DNA of 64,000 bases from Mesobacillus subterraneus (GTDB lineage: Bacteria; Bacillota; Bacilli; Bacillales; Cytobacillaceae): the NCBI RefSeq assembly GCF_020524355.2, contig NZ_CP129019.1:3038001-3102000 (forward strand), read 5' to 3'. Below the pieces are notes generated by a model. That model searched no databases, was not told the origin of the DNA, and saw only the letters and a program-made list of their open reading frames with translations. Below are positions 35,990 to 44,362 of this stretch, one piece after another. A program made the position numbers and the translations under genes. The first letter of the stretch is position 1; the number at the start of each line of letters is the position of its first letter.

Positions 35990-36180
35990 AATAAAACAGC
36001 AACAGAAAACAACGCAGCAACAACAAGCGCAACAAATCATTGGGTTAAGCCTTAGAAGGCAGCTTATACGCGCGCCGGTGCAATCCCGGCTAGCCCAGCC
36101 AAATCTCTTATTACGGGTTAAACCAGGTGGCATGGCAAAAGCCATGGTTGGTTCGAATCCAATACTAACCCAAATACAAC
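35990..36180 (+). ncRNA. Structured sspB mRNA leader with two tRNA-like modules
   Basis: After a CAA/CAG-rich stretch (35995-36037), TGGGTTA (36041-36047) pairs with TAGCCCA (36091-36097); inside are a small D-like hairpin GCCT/AGGC and a T-arm-like hairpin GCCGG-TGCAATC-CCGGC (36074-36090), and the 3' end reads G then CCA (36098-36101). A second module follows: GGGTTA (36115-36120) pairs with TAACCC (36166-36171), with hairpin CATGGC-AAAA-GCCATG and T-arm GTTGG-TTCGAAT-CCAAT. A full anticodon arm is missing in both, so they are not normal tRNAs. Family unknown. Confidence 0.45.
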
Positions 36181-36207
36181 TATGAAAACACAAAGGAGGA
36201 AATATTA

Positions 36208-36411
36208 ATGGCTAGCAGTAACAACTCTAATCAATTATTAGTTCCTGGTGTTCAACAAGCTCTTGATCAAATGAAGTACGAAATCGCTACAGAATTTGGT
36301 GTACAACTTGGTGGAGAAACAACTTCTCGTGCTAACGGATCTGTTGGTGGAGAAATCACTAAGCGACTAGTTCAAATGGCTGAGCAACAACTTGGCGGTT
36401 CTGCACGCTAA
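36208..36411 (+). CDS. sspB: Alpha/beta-type small acid-soluble spore protein
   Basis: A 67-residue SASP with the two conserved blocks: [15 protein letters not shown], which contains the GPR protease site (EIA), and the [18 protein letters not shown]-binding region. It coats forespore DNA and protects it from UV and heat, and is degraded at germination. AAAGGAGG precedes the ATG. Location near bmrCD agrees with sspB. The long structured leader is unusual. Confidence 0.95.
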   Translation: MASSNNSNQLLVPGVQQALDQMKYEIATEFGVQLGGETTSRANGSVGGEITKRLVQMAEQQLGGSAR

Positions 36412-36445
36412 ATTGTAATTCACAATAAAATTAAATAGAATGGCT

Positions 36446-36474
36446 AGGCCCCCTTCCTAAAGGGGGCCTTTTAA
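36446..36474 (+). terminator. Terminator after sspB
   Basis: AGGCCCCCTT pairs with AAGGGGGCCT, followed by TTTTAATT. Confidence 0.9.
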
Positions 36475-36543
36475 TTGTCATTGTGAACCTTTCAAGCAGA
36501 ATTTGCATGACTTCCATTTACCTATTAAGGCTAGGTGGAGCTG

Positions 36544-37923
36544 TTAAATCATTTTTCCTGGCTTAACCCATTCTTCATATTGCTCAGATGTTAAATAGCC
36601 TGATTTAATCGCAGCTTCTTTCAAGGTTGTATTTTCTTTGAAAGCGAGCTTGGCGATTTCTGCTGCTTTTTCATAGCCAATGTGTGGATTCAAAGCTGTT
36701 ACAAGCATTAACGACCGCTCAACATGGCCAGCAATTACATCGAGATTTGCTTCAATCCCTTCTGCACAATTTTCATTGAATGATCTCATTCCATCTGCCA
36801 AGAGCCTTGCACTTTGCAGGAAATTGTAAATGATAACGGGTTTAAACACATTCAGTTCAAAATTGCCCTGGCTGGCGGCAAAACCAATTGTTGCATCATT
36901 TCCAAACACCTGTGTCGCTACCATTGTCAATGCTTCACTTTGCGTTGGATTAACCTTACCAGGCATGATTGAACTGCCAGGCTCATTTGCCGGTATCGAC
37001 AGTTCACCAATTCCGCTTCTTGGGCTGCTGGCAAGCCAGCGAACATCATTGGAAATTTTCATCAAGTCTGCTGCAAGCCCTTTTAATGCTCCATGAAGGA
37101 ACACGATTTCATCATGTGAAGTCAGTGCATGGAATTTGTTTGGTGCAGAATAAAATGTCTCGCCCGTTTGTTCAACAAGCTGTTTCGCAACCTTGTCACC
37201 AAAATCCTTCGCAGCGTTTATGCCTGTCCCTACAGCCGTCCCGCCAATCGCTAAATCTCGGACGTATTTCAATCCATCCTTAATCATCTGTTCATTCTTC
37301 TCAAGCATAGCTCTCCAGCCGCTTATTTCCTGTCCCAATGTCAAAGGAGTCGCATCCTGGAGATGGGTCCTGCCTATTTTAATGATGTCATTGAACTCAT
37401 GTTCCTTTTTCTTCAGTGTTTCTTTAAAAAGTTCAAGCGCAGGCAATACTTCTGCTGTCACTTTCTGAACTGCAGCAATATGCATCGCTGTAGGGAATGT
37501 ATCGTTCGAGCTCTGTGACATATTCACATCATCATTTGGATGGACTTTTTCTTCAGACCCTTGATATTCAAGCAGTTCAGTCGCCCTTCTTGCGACCACT
37601 TCATTCACGTTCATGTTCGATTGAGTTCCGCTTCCGGTCTGCCATACAACTAACGGAAAATGTGTATCGAATTTCCCGGTAAGGATTTCATCGCAGGCTG
37701 CCTCGATTGCTTTTGCTTTTGAATCTGGCAACTTTCCAGAAACGGCATTCACACTAGCTGCCGCTTTCTTTACTTCTGCAAACGCATAAATCAGATCAAT
37801 GGGCATTTTTTCTGTGCCTATCTTGAAATTCTGTTTGCTCCGCTGTGTCTGCGCACCCCAGTATTTATCTGACGGCACTTTGATTTCACCTATTGTATCT
37901 CTTTCGATCCGATAATCTGACAA
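36544..37923 (-). CDS. fumC: Class II fumarate hydratase
   Basis: A 459-residue fumarase of the aspartase/fumarase superfamily, converting fumarate and water to L-malate in the TCA cycle. The signature [13 protein letters not shown] is near residue 316, with [14 protein letters not shown] near 100 and [10 protein letters not shown] near 185. GAGGAGGG precedes both GTG 37926 and TTG 37923; TTG is chosen as it gives [12 protein letters not shown] with better spacing. B. subtilis calls this gene citG. It is not at this place in B. subtilis. Confidence 0.93.
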   Translation of the reverse strand: MSDYRIERDTIGEIKVPSDKYWGAQTQRSKQNFKIGTEKMPIDLIYAFAEVKKAAASVNAVSGKLPDSKAKAIEAACDEILTGKFDTHFPLVVWQTGSGTQSNMNVNEVVARRATELLEYQGSEEKVHPNDDVNMSQSSNDTFPTAMHIAAVQKVTAEVLPALELFKETLKKKEHEFNDIIKIGRTHLQDATPLTLGQEISGWRAMLEKNEQMIKDGLKYVRDLAIGGTAVGTGINAAKDFGDKVAKQLVEQTGETFYSAPNKFHALTSHDEIVFLHGALKGLAADLMKISNDVRWLASSPRSGIGELSIPANEPGSSIMPGKVNPTQSEALTMVATQVFGNDATIGFAASQGNFELNVFKPVIIYNFLQSARLLADGMRSFNENCAEGIEANLDVIAGHVERSLMLVTALNPHIGYEKAAEIAKLAFKENTTLKEAAIKSGYLTSEQYEEWVKPGKMI

Positions 37924-38040
37924 CACAATCCCTCCTCAATCTAATTATTAACATGTCGAAACATTTCAAACATTTTCGCCTTTAGGATAACTGTTTTTTA
38001 GATGAAATTACAGAAAAGTGCATAATGCATGATACACAAA

Positions 38041-38076
38041 AAGCGGAAGCAGTCATGTTCGCTGCTTCCGCTTTAC
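38041..38076. terminator. Terminator for the 27-aa microprotein (minus strand)
   Basis: AAGCGGAAGCAG pairs with CTGCTTCCGCTT; the minus-strand side has TTTTTG. Confidence 0.75.
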
Positions 38077-38099
38077 ATTATGTCAATATTCGCTCCAGG

Positions 38100-38183
38100 T
38101 TATGCTTTATAAATTGCATAGCCTATATAATAGCCCAGGATCATGATGCTTGCGATGCTTAAGGTTACTGCGAACTCCGCCAT
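38100..38183 (-). CDS. Single-helix membrane microprotein (27 aa)
   Basis: AGGAGGTAGTCAAG precedes ATG 38183; the product MAEFAVTLSIASIMILGYYI is one helix, then a short GYAIYKA tail. A strong terminator follows its stop directly. The ribosome binding site, compact unit and terminator support it as a gene. Function unknown. Confidence 0.65.
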   Translation of the reverse strand: MAEFAVTLSIASIMILGYYIGYAIYKA

Positions 38184-38476
38184 CTTGACTACCTCCTGAA
38201 TTTGTATGTGATTATTATTAAATTACCACAGTCAGCCTAACGACAACGGGAGGGTTTCGTAACATTCTGTGACAGAAATAGGTTTTTAAGTGACGTTTCT
38301 CATAGGACTCTTCAGTTCCTGATGATCTTTCAATCTCTAATGGAAAGATTGTGCACAGAGTCAGGTCTTTTAATAGTAAATGAAGCAATAAATCAGGAAA
38401 TATACTTGAGAAGTTAGTAATTGCATCAATAAGAAGGTGCTTATTTCATAAAAATGCATTATTCCCACGCGGTAGG

Positions 38477-38636
38477 TGATAATTTCACCATAATTGCCGA
38501 TGATTGCACCATGAGAAGTGATAATTGCGCAATGATTGCTGTTTATTGCACATCAAATGATGTTAATTGCACATAAATTGCTATTAATTGCTCATTCATT
38601 CCTGCTAATTGCACATAAATTGCTGAAAATCGCACA
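38477..38636. repeat. Intergenic array of eight words at an exact 21-bp period
   Basis: Words of the form TGNTAATTGCACA start at 38477, 38498, 38519, 38540, 38561, 38582, 38603 and 38624: seven steps of exactly 21. The words vary (TTCACC, TGCGCA, TGCTCA, CGCACA endings), as do the 8-base linkers. The wider 38184-38707 gap has no gene. Confidence 0.85.
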
Positions 38637-38668
38637 TTTATCCTAAAATAGGAAATTCGTTCAAAATA

Positions 38669-38706
38669 AAAAAAATCTGCACCCTTCAAGATTGGGTGCA
38701 GATTTC
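38669..38706 (-). terminator. Terminator after bmrD
   Basis: AAATCTGCACCC pairs with GGGTGCAGATTT; minus-strand product ends in TTTTTTTT. Confidence 0.9.
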
Positions 38707-38707
38707 T

Positions 38708-40717
38708 TTAACCTGCTTTAACTTTATTGCCAAGCTGCAGCTGATACATTTGAAAATATTTACCTTTTAGCTCCATCAGCTGATCATGGATTCCTTTTTC
38801 AACAATCTGCCCGCGGTCCAGCACAAGAATCTGATCGGCATTGCGGATGGTCGATAGCCTGTGGGCAATGATGAAGGTCGTCCTGCCTTCTTTAAGGACA
38901 TCCATTGCTTCCTGGATTATCGTTTCTGTCTCGGTATCAATACTTGATGTTGCTTCATCAAGAATCAGGATGGCCGGATCGAAGGCCAAAGCTCTGGCAA
39001 AAGAAATCAGCTGCCGCTGCCCGCTTGATAGCGTACTACCCTTTTCAATCACCGGCTCATCATACCCTTTTTCTAGATTTTTCAGGACCGTGTCTGCCCC
39101 GACGCTGGCCAGAGCTTTCTCAACCCTATCCCTGGTGATGTCAGGATGATCAAGGCTGACATTGGAGGCTATCGTGCCGGTAAAAAGGAATGGATCCTGG
39201 AGGACGATACCCATATGCTTGCGCAACGTCTGTCTTGGCATTTCAGTAATATTCATGCCGTCAATCAGAATTTTGCCTTCCTGCGGGTCATAGAACCTGA
39301 ACAGCAGGTTCATGATCGAACTTTTGCCTGACCCCGTATGGCCAACGAGTGCGACGGTTTCACCCTGTTTTGCTTCAAAGCACAGGTCCTTAAGCACATA
39401 TTCACCTTCCTTATAGCCGAACGATACATGGTCGAAAGAGACATTTCCTTTGTAACGGGGGATCTCCTTCTCGCTGACATCAATCCCTTCCTCATCCATA
39501 AGATTGAACACCCGCTCTCCGGCAACAAGCGCCTGCTCAAGGTTAGCCAGCTGATTGACGATTCCCTGTACAGGATTGAACAACCGGTTAATATAATCGA
39601 CGAACGCGTAAAGCATACCTAGTGATATGGCGGAGGATGGCTGAAGCGCCTCGCCTCCAAAATACCAGATGAACGCCACAAAGACGATATTCCTTAGCAC
39701 TCCTACAAGATTATGGGAGGTTGAAGAATTCAAACTCAACAGTTTATTTTGATAAGTGAAATGCTCCCTGTTCAACGTCTCGAATTCCTGCTGTGTTTCT
39801 TTTTCCCGGCTGAAAGCCTGAATGATGCTCATACCCTGGATGGATTCATTGATCATGCCATTAATATCACTGACCCGAGAGCGGATGACATGATTGTATT
39901 TTGAGGCGTACTTGCGGTACAGCTTCGCCCAAACAAAAAGGATTGGCAACAGCAGCAAGCAAATCGCTGCAAGATTCGCATTCAGGATGAACAAGGCAAT
40001 ATAAATGCCAGTAATATAGATGAAACTCGTAAAGAAGGTTGATAGGACCGTAACGTACAACTCGCGGATTGCCTCTGTATCATTTGTAATCCTCGCAACC
40101 ACCTTCCCTGCAGGAAGATTGTCAAAATACTGGATTGGCAGCCGCTGAATTTGCCTGAAGACATCCTCTCGCAGCTTCTGGATAATTCGGTTGGCTGACT
40201 TTTGCAAATAAAACCTCTGCCCATATTGAAAGATGGACGCAATGACAAGTAAGCCAAAATAAAACGAAAGCAGCTTAATAATATTCGGGATTTCGGGTTT
40301 ATAAAAATTCATTAAATCATCGCCGGATAAAATCTCAGCTTCATATTGCGCAGCTTTTGACCCTTTGCTGATTGTTAGAATACCATCCTCGTAACTGCGG
40401 TTTCCGTCAAATTCGATATCAGCATCCAGGAAAACAAAATTCCTTCCGACCTGTAAAATACGGGCAGAATCTTTGTTACCAGCAGCTGCCTCACTATCCT
40501 TTGAGTAAAAGCTGCCATTATATTCAACGGCACCATCGCCCGCCTCAACCTTGTGCCAAACCGTCTCAATTCCTAAAATGTGATTATCTATCATCCGCTT
40601 GGCGATGAATGGTCCTGCCAGGTCTGCCACAACAGCGACAGTCAGCATTGCCAGGGCAATCAGGATGATTTTCTTATAATTTAACGCATATCTAAACAGT
40701 CTTTTTCCTGTACTCAT
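38708..40717 (-). CDS. bmrD: Heterodimeric ABC multidrug exporter subunit BmrD (YheH)
   Basis: A 669-residue half transporter: six-helix ABC transmembrane domain, with a ~100-residue extracytoplasmic insertion after the first helix (VWHKVEAGDGAVEYNGSFYS), then an ATPase with Walker A GHTGSGKSS, signature LSSGQRQL and Walker B ILILDEATSSID with the catalytic Glu. The insertion and length match BmrD. It overlaps bmrC by four bases and would form the BmrCD heterodimer that exports drugs. Confidence 0.9.
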   Translation of the reverse strand: MSTGKRLFRYALNYKKIILIALAMLTVAVVADLAGPFIAKRMIDNHILGIETVWHKVEAGDGAVEYNGSFYSKDSEAAAGNKDSARILQVGRNFVFLDADIEFDGNRSYEDGILTISKGSKAAQYEAEILSGDDLMNFYKPEIPNIIKLLSFYFGLLVIASIFQYGQRFYLQKSANRIIQKLREDVFRQIQRLPIQYFDNLPAGKVVARITNDTEAIRELYVTVLSTFFTSFIYITGIYIALFILNANLAAICLLLLPILFVWAKLYRKYASKYNHVIRSRVSDINGMINESIQGMSIIQAFSREKETQQEFETLNREHFTYQNKLLSLNSSTSHNLVGVLRNIVFVAFIWYFGGEALQPSSAISLGMLYAFVDYINRLFNPVQGIVNQLANLEQALVAGERVFNLMDEEGIDVSEKEIPRYKGNVSFDHVSFGYKEGEYVLKDLCFEAKQGETVALVGHTGSGKSSIMNLLFRFYDPQEGKILIDGMNITEMPRQTLRKHMGIVLQDPFLFTGTIASNVSLDHPDITRDRVEKALASVGADTVLKNLEKGYDEPVIEKGSTLSSGQRQLISFARALAFDPAILILDEATSSIDTETETIIQEAMDVLKEGRTTFIIAHRLSTIRNADQILVLDRGQIVEKGIHDQLMELKGKYFQMYQLQLGNKVKAG

Positions 40718-42471
40718 TTGGAGTGCACCTCCTCTTCGACTGCTGCAGCCTGCTGCTTGACATATTGATCATAATACCAACCTTTAGCAGCCATCAATTG
40801 TTCATGCGTGCCTTCCTCGATAATTTTTCCATCCTCCAGCACGACAATATGATCAGCATGCTCAACCGCAGACATTCTGTGAGTCGTTATGATGGTTGTT
40901 TTCGCATTCCGCTCTTTGCGGATATTATCTATGATTTTTTTCTCCGTTTTGGCATCGACTGCTGAAAGTGAATCATCGAGAATCAGGATTTCCGGGTCCT
41001 TGATCAATGCACGTGCAATCGAAATACGCTGCTTCTGGCCGCCAGACAGTGCGACACCTTTTTCACCGACAAGTGTTTCCAGACCTTCCGGAAGTATCTC
41101 CAGGTCTTTGCGGAAAGCAGCCAAATCAATGATATTCTGCAAATCCTTGTCAGAAGCCAAAGGGTTTCCGAACAGAATATTTTCCTTAACCGAACGGGAA
41201 AAGAGGATGTTTTCCTGCGGAACATACCCCATCCAGCCCCGGGTCTGCCTCAGACTGTGCTCCTGGATTGGCACTCCTGATACAAGCAGGTTCCCACTGC
41301 CTTCAGGATATTCTCTTAACAGCTGTTTGATCAACGTTGTCTTGCCGCTTCCCGTCTTCCCGACGATTCCCAGCGTTTCACCACGGTTCAAGTGGATCTT
41401 GATATTATCTAGATTGTTCACATTGGATGACGGATATTTGAATGTGAACTCGGTCATCTGTAAATACTCCGGATCATTGCCCTCCACTGGTTTCACTGGA
41501 TCGGCAACATCCTCTTTATAGGATAATGTCTCATTCAGGCGGTCAAGAGACGCATTGCCTCGCTGCATGACATTGATCAGTTCACCGATTGCGAACATCG
41601 GCCAGATCAGCATTCCCAGGTATACATTGAAACTGACCAGCTCTCCCAGTGTCAGCTTTTGCTGGAAAACGAGAAACGCTCCATATCCTAGACCAATCAA
41701 ATAGCTCATACCAACAAGGATTTTAATAGTAGGTTCAAACAATGAATCGATTTTCGCGACCTCGACATTTTTATGGTAAACCTCTTCAGTCAAGTCATGA
41801 AACCTTGATTCATCTGATTTCTCCTGTACATAAGCACGGATGACCCGCACTCCTGATACAGATTCAAGCACCCTGTCATTCAGCTCGCCGAATGCATCCT
41901 GAGCTGAAGTGAATTTAGAATGAATTCTTTTGCCATATATATTAACTAGGTATGCCATGATTGGCAGCGGGATGATTGATACAAGTGTCAGTTCCCAGCT
42001 AATAAAAAATCCCATCGTAAACAAAATCGTCAGCATGAAGATGCTCGAATCGACAAGTGTCAGGACTCCGAACCCTGCCGTAATGGAGATGGCCTTCAAG
42101 TCATTCGTCGCCCTGGCCATCAAGTCACCTGTACGGTTCCTTTCAAAAAACGTCGGTGTCATTTTCAGCAAATGCTTCATGAAGCGGGTCCTGAGTTTTC
42201 GTTCTATCAGGAAGGCTCCTCCGAATAATTGATACATCCAAATGTATGTGATGAAATAAGAGACCACCGTAATCAGCAAGAGGCCGCCAATATACTTTAG
42301 AATTAAATTCTGGTTCATGGAACCAATTTGGATTGCATCGATTGCCATCCCGACGATCTTCGGCGGCAGTACATCCAGAATACCGACAAAAATCAGTAAC
42401 GTGATCGCCACACTGTATCTCTTCCAGTTTTCTTTAAAAAACCAGCTTAACTTTGATAAAACTGATAACAT
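40714..42471 (-). CDS. bmrC: Heterodimeric ABC multidrug exporter subunit BmrC (YheI)
   Basis: A 585-residue half transporter with six helices and an ATPase: Walker A GKTGSGKTT, signature LSGGQKQR, and Walker B ILILDDSLSAVD. The residue after the Walker B Asp is Asp rather than Glu, so this subunit contributes the degenerate ATP site, as known for BmrC in B. subtilis. Start is ATG 42471 behind AAGGAGAGTG. Its 5' region carries leader peptides, a terminator and a repeat copy. Confidence 0.9.
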   Translation of the reverse strand: MLSVLSKLSWFFKENWKRYSVAITLLIFVGILDVLPPKIVGMAIDAIQIGSMNQNLILKYIGGLLLITVVSYFITYIWMYQLFGGAFLIERKLRTRFMKHLLKMTPTFFERNRTGDLMARATNDLKAISITAGFGVLTLVDSSIFMLTILFTMGFFISWELTLVSIIPLPIMAYLVNIYGKRIHSKFTSAQDAFGELNDRVLESVSGVRVIRAYVQEKSDESRFHDLTEEVYHKNVEVAKIDSLFEPTIKILVGMSYLIGLGYGAFLVFQQKLTLGELVSFNVYLGMLIWPMFAIGELINVMQRGNASLDRLNETLSYKEDVADPVKPVEGNDPEYLQMTEFTFKYPSSNVNNLDNIKIHLNRGETLGIVGKTGSGKTTLIKQLLREYPEGSGNLLVSGVPIQEHSLRQTRGWMGYVPQENILFSRSVKENILFGNPLASDKDLQNIIDLAAFRKDLEILPEGLETLVGEKGVALSGGQKQRISIARALIKDPEILILDDSLSAVDAKTEKKIIDNIRKERNAKTTIITTHRMSAVEHADHIVVLEDGKIIEEGTHEQLMAAKGWYYDQYVKQQAAAVEEEVHSK

Positions 42472-42492
42472 CAATAATCACTCTCCTTACCC

Positions 42493-42536
42493 GAAATGCG
42501 CAAGCGACTAGAAGGGCTAGGCGCTGTAGATGGACA
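42493..42536 (+). repeat. Short copy of the ~122-bp element just before bmrC
   Basis: GCGCAAGCGACTAGAAGGG, GCTAGGCGCTGTAGATGG: head and tail only. It lies in the bmrC mRNA leader, between the 18-aa frame and bmrC, in + orientation. Confidence 0.65.
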
Positions 42537-42580
42537 TTTCCAGGTATAAAATTCAACATCTATCTTGTTAAAATATCTGA

Positions 42581-42637
42581 CTAGCCGCTTTCGAGATATT
42601 CCTTTTTTACCATTTTCTTCATAATTGACTGACTCAT
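42581..42637 (-). CDS. Candidate leader peptide upstream of bmrC (18 aa)
   Basis: GAGGAGGAATCAAA precedes ATG 42637; the frame reads MSQSIMKKMVKKEYLESG and stops. B. subtilis bmrCD is controlled by a translated upstream leader (BmrB) through ribosome-mediated attenuation, so this short well-initiated frame is a good functional analogue, though I cannot show homology. Confidence 0.5.
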   Translation of the reverse strand: MSQSIMKKMVKKEYLESG

Positions 42638-42682
42638 TTTGATTCCTCCTCGAAATATTTTGGAATGGATGTTCTCTGTGCA

Positions 42683-42820
42683 TAAGAAAAGTGCAAGCGC
42701 CTCGTTCAGCCCCGACAAGCGCTGGTAGGCCTGACAGTGAAGTCGTTCTTTGACTTCATTGGCAGGACCGAAATCGAAAAGTATAGCCGACTTGGGGGGC
42801 TAGGCGCTGGAGCTAGACAC
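42683..42820 (+). repeat. ~122-bp element, long-type copy upstream of the bmrC leader
   Basis: Head GTGCAAGCGCCTCG, hairpin CAGTGAAGTCGTTC / GACTTCATTGG, long-type ATCGAAAAGTATAGCCGAC, then tail GGGGGGCTAGGCGCTGGAGC. Confidence 0.85.
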
Positions 42821-42832
42821 TAATCAAAGTGA

Positions 42833-42864
42833 AAAAAGACATACCGCGGCATGCGATACGTCTT
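42833..42864 (-). terminator. Terminator/attenuator between the 22-aa leader frame and bmrC
   Basis: On the minus strand AAGACGTATCGC and GCGGTATGTCTT pair around a short centre and are followed by TTTTTTC. A second stem, GACAGAAAAAGGCAT / ATGCCTTTTCTGTC (42880-42930), lies just before it. Confidence 0.7.
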
Positions 42865-42952
42865 GAATCAATCGATGAAGACAGAAAAAGGCATACGTCA
42901 CGCAGATGCGCAACCCATGCCTTTTCTGTCACAGAGCAACTTGATTAAAAAA

Positions 42953-43021
42953 TCAGCTATGGTAAAAGGATGGGTTACGAGTATTTAGTTCAGCGTATTT
43001 TGCGTTTTTAACAATGTTCAT
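42953..43021 (-). CDS. Candidate regulatory leader peptide (22 aa)
   Basis: AAAGGAGGG is eight bases before ATG 43021; the frame reads MNIVKNAKYAELNTRN then PSFYHS. Its coding sequence contains AACCCAT, which can pair with ATGGGTT in the loop of the next stem (42909-42917). A ribosome stalled on the peptide would change that pairing, the layout of drug-sensing attenuators. No gene lies between it and bmrC except the repeat and the 18-aa frame. Confidence 0.5.
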   Translation of the reverse strand: MNIVKNAKYAELNTRNPSFYHS

Positions 43022-43121
43022 GTCCGTAACCCTCCTTTTAGTTATATTTTCCATTCCTTTGTAAGGTTATCACCATATCAGTATCAATGTCAATTCTAAC
43101 TTTTCAATATTTTTCATCATT

Positions 43122-43328
43122 TTACTTTTCAGTTGATTTGCTGCGCCAGATTTTTCGTGCAAACAGCAGATAAAAAAGCAGTGGCATCGGTGCCTGAATC
43201 AATCCAAGTATTCCCCAAAGCCAATAATTATGACCATGCTTCCGAGCATTCGTAAAAAGAAAAATGCTCTGCATCAATAGAATCGCAACTACCACGGCCA
43301 GCAAAACAGGTGACAGTTCTTCGCTCAT
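43122..43328 (-). CDS. YxlD/YxlE-like small membrane protein (68 aa)
   Basis: Two hydrophobic helices (SPVLLAVVVAILLMQSIFLF and YWLWGILGLIQAPMPLLFYLL) with basic loops. Its ATG overlaps the preceding yxlC-like stop by four bases. In B. subtilis the sigY operon continues with small membrane proteins YxlD and YxlE that help restrain SigY, so this fits as third gene, but sequence alone does not decide which one. Confidence 0.65.
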   Translation of the reverse strand: MSEELSPVLLAVVVAILLMQSIFLFTNARKHGHNYWLWGILGLIQAPMPLLFYLLFARKIWRSKSTEK

Positions 43329-43672
43329 CGGGTGTCCACCTGCTTTTGCACTCCTTTAAAACTATAGATTGCTGTAATTGCGAGTGTTGCAGCCTGCAAG
43401 ATAAAGAAGAGCATCGGGAGCTCCAGCATAGTGAAGACCACCAAGCTTAAAATCAGCATAGCACTCAAAATGAACCACGCTAATTCCCGGCGGTATTTCT
43501 TCTTTTGAAGCTGCTGCTGATTCAGAACCATTTCCTCGAACCATTTATCATCGGGGACATAGTTTTCCATGGTATCCAATTTGTCCAAACCATTATTAAT
43601 CGCGCTGATGGTGTCAAAAAATTCTTTATCCGTTTGTTCGTGTTTTGACGAGGTTCCCTTTTGGTTTTTCAT
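43325..43672 (-). CDS. yxlC: YxlC-like anti-sigma factor
   Basis: A 115-residue protein with a soluble acidic N-terminal part (ISAINNGLDKLDTMENYVPDD) that could bind the sigma factor, then two membrane helices (FILSAMLILSLVVFTML, PMLFFILQAATLAITAIYS). It starts inside the 3' end of the sigma gene (about 47 bases overlap), typical of sigma/anti-sigma coupling. Identification as YxlC rests on layout and domain plan. Confidence 0.7.
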   Translation of the reverse strand: MKNQKGTSSKHEQTDKEFFDTISAINNGLDKLDTMENYVPDDKWFEEMVLNQQQLQKKKYRRELAWFILSAMLILSLVVFTMLELPMLFFILQAATLAITAIYSFKGVQKQVDTR

Positions 43673-44189
43673 CTACTTTCAGCTCCCTTCTAACTGCTAA
43701 AAGTCCATGGTGGACTCTAGACTTTGCAGTTCCAGCGGCGATATTCAGTATTTCACCGATCTCATCATACGAATACCCGTAATAATGCTTAAGGATAAGA
43801 GGAATACGCATTTCATCTTTCAGCCTGGATAGTGCAGCAAGCGCATCTGTCCATTCCTCGTTCTTCGATTCCATTTGCCACTGCAGCTTGCGTGACGCTG
43901 CTTCTCCTTCGTTCCATTCCCGTTCGCGTTTTTTCTTGCGGTGCTGATCAATATACATATTTGTGGCTATGCTGATCAGCCAGGACGAGAACTTGGATTT
44001 CCCATTGAATAAATGGATTTTCTCCACACATTTCGCCATCGTTGCTTGTGCTATTTCCTCTGCAATATCAGGATTCATTGTTATTTTCATCAGGTATTTT
44101 ACCAGGAGGGGATAATGATTCCTGAACAGCATAGCAAATGAACGGTGGTCGCCTTTTTTTGCATTATTGATTAATTCTTTCTCATCCAT
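43626..44189 (-). CDS. sigY: ECF RNA polymerase sigma factor, SigY-like
   Basis: A 187-residue ECF sigma with region 2 (FAMLFRNHYPLLVKYLMKIT...WLISIATNMYIDQHRKKK) and region 4 (LILKHYYGYSYDEIGEILNIAAGTAKSRVHHGL). The gene is followed by an overlapping anti-sigma and small membrane protein. The upstream promoter has TGAACG and CGTC, the SigY-type signature, so it is likely self-activated. Start: ATG 44189 or TTG 44192; the longer frame to 44216 has no ribosome binding site. Confidence 0.85.
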   Translation of the reverse strand: MDEKELINNAKKGDHRSFAMLFRNHYPLLVKYLMKITMNPDIAEEIAQATMAKCVEKIHLFNGKSKFSSWLISIATNMYIDQHRKKKREREWNEGEAASRKLQWQMESKNEEWTDALAALSRLKDEMRIPLILKHYYGYSYDEIGEILNIAAGTAKSRVHHGLLAVRRELKVDEKPKGNLVKTRTNG

Positions 44190-44254
44190 CAAAGCATGCC
44201 TCTCTTTCCCCGCCACCCATAAAAATTATCTCTTAGTTTGATTATTTATTAATA

Positions 44255-44280
44255 GGACGCATGAAGTAAAGATTCGTTCA
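44255..44280 (-). promoter_or_regulatory. Autoregulatory SigY-type promoter
   Basis: On the minus strand TGAACG (44280-44275), a 15-base spacer, then CGTC (44258-44255). This matches the ECF sigma-Y consensus and lies 65 bases before the sigma gene. Confidence 0.7.
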
Positions 44281-44335
44281 TAAAAATTTTATAAAGTTTA
44301 GTACCTTATTCAATATAAATCGTAATTTTATAAAA

Positions 44336-44362
44336 AAAAGAAAGCCCTGTACGGACTTTCCT
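44336..44362 (-). terminator. Terminator after the MFS gene
   Basis: On the minus strand GAAAGTCC pairs with GGGCTTTC (one G-U) around GTACA, then TTTTTTTT. Confidence 0.8.

Noticed and set aside
36060..36110. Cobalamin riboswitch, suggested by GGTGCAATCCCGGC
   Set aside because: Only a few bases match; the rest of the B12 aptamer is missing, and the gene downstream is a SASP.
35981..36193. 70-codon minus-strand frame across the sspB leader
   Set aside because: Its GFEPT-type segment is the usual translation of a reversed T-arm; it overlaps a promoter and structured RNA and has no start signal.
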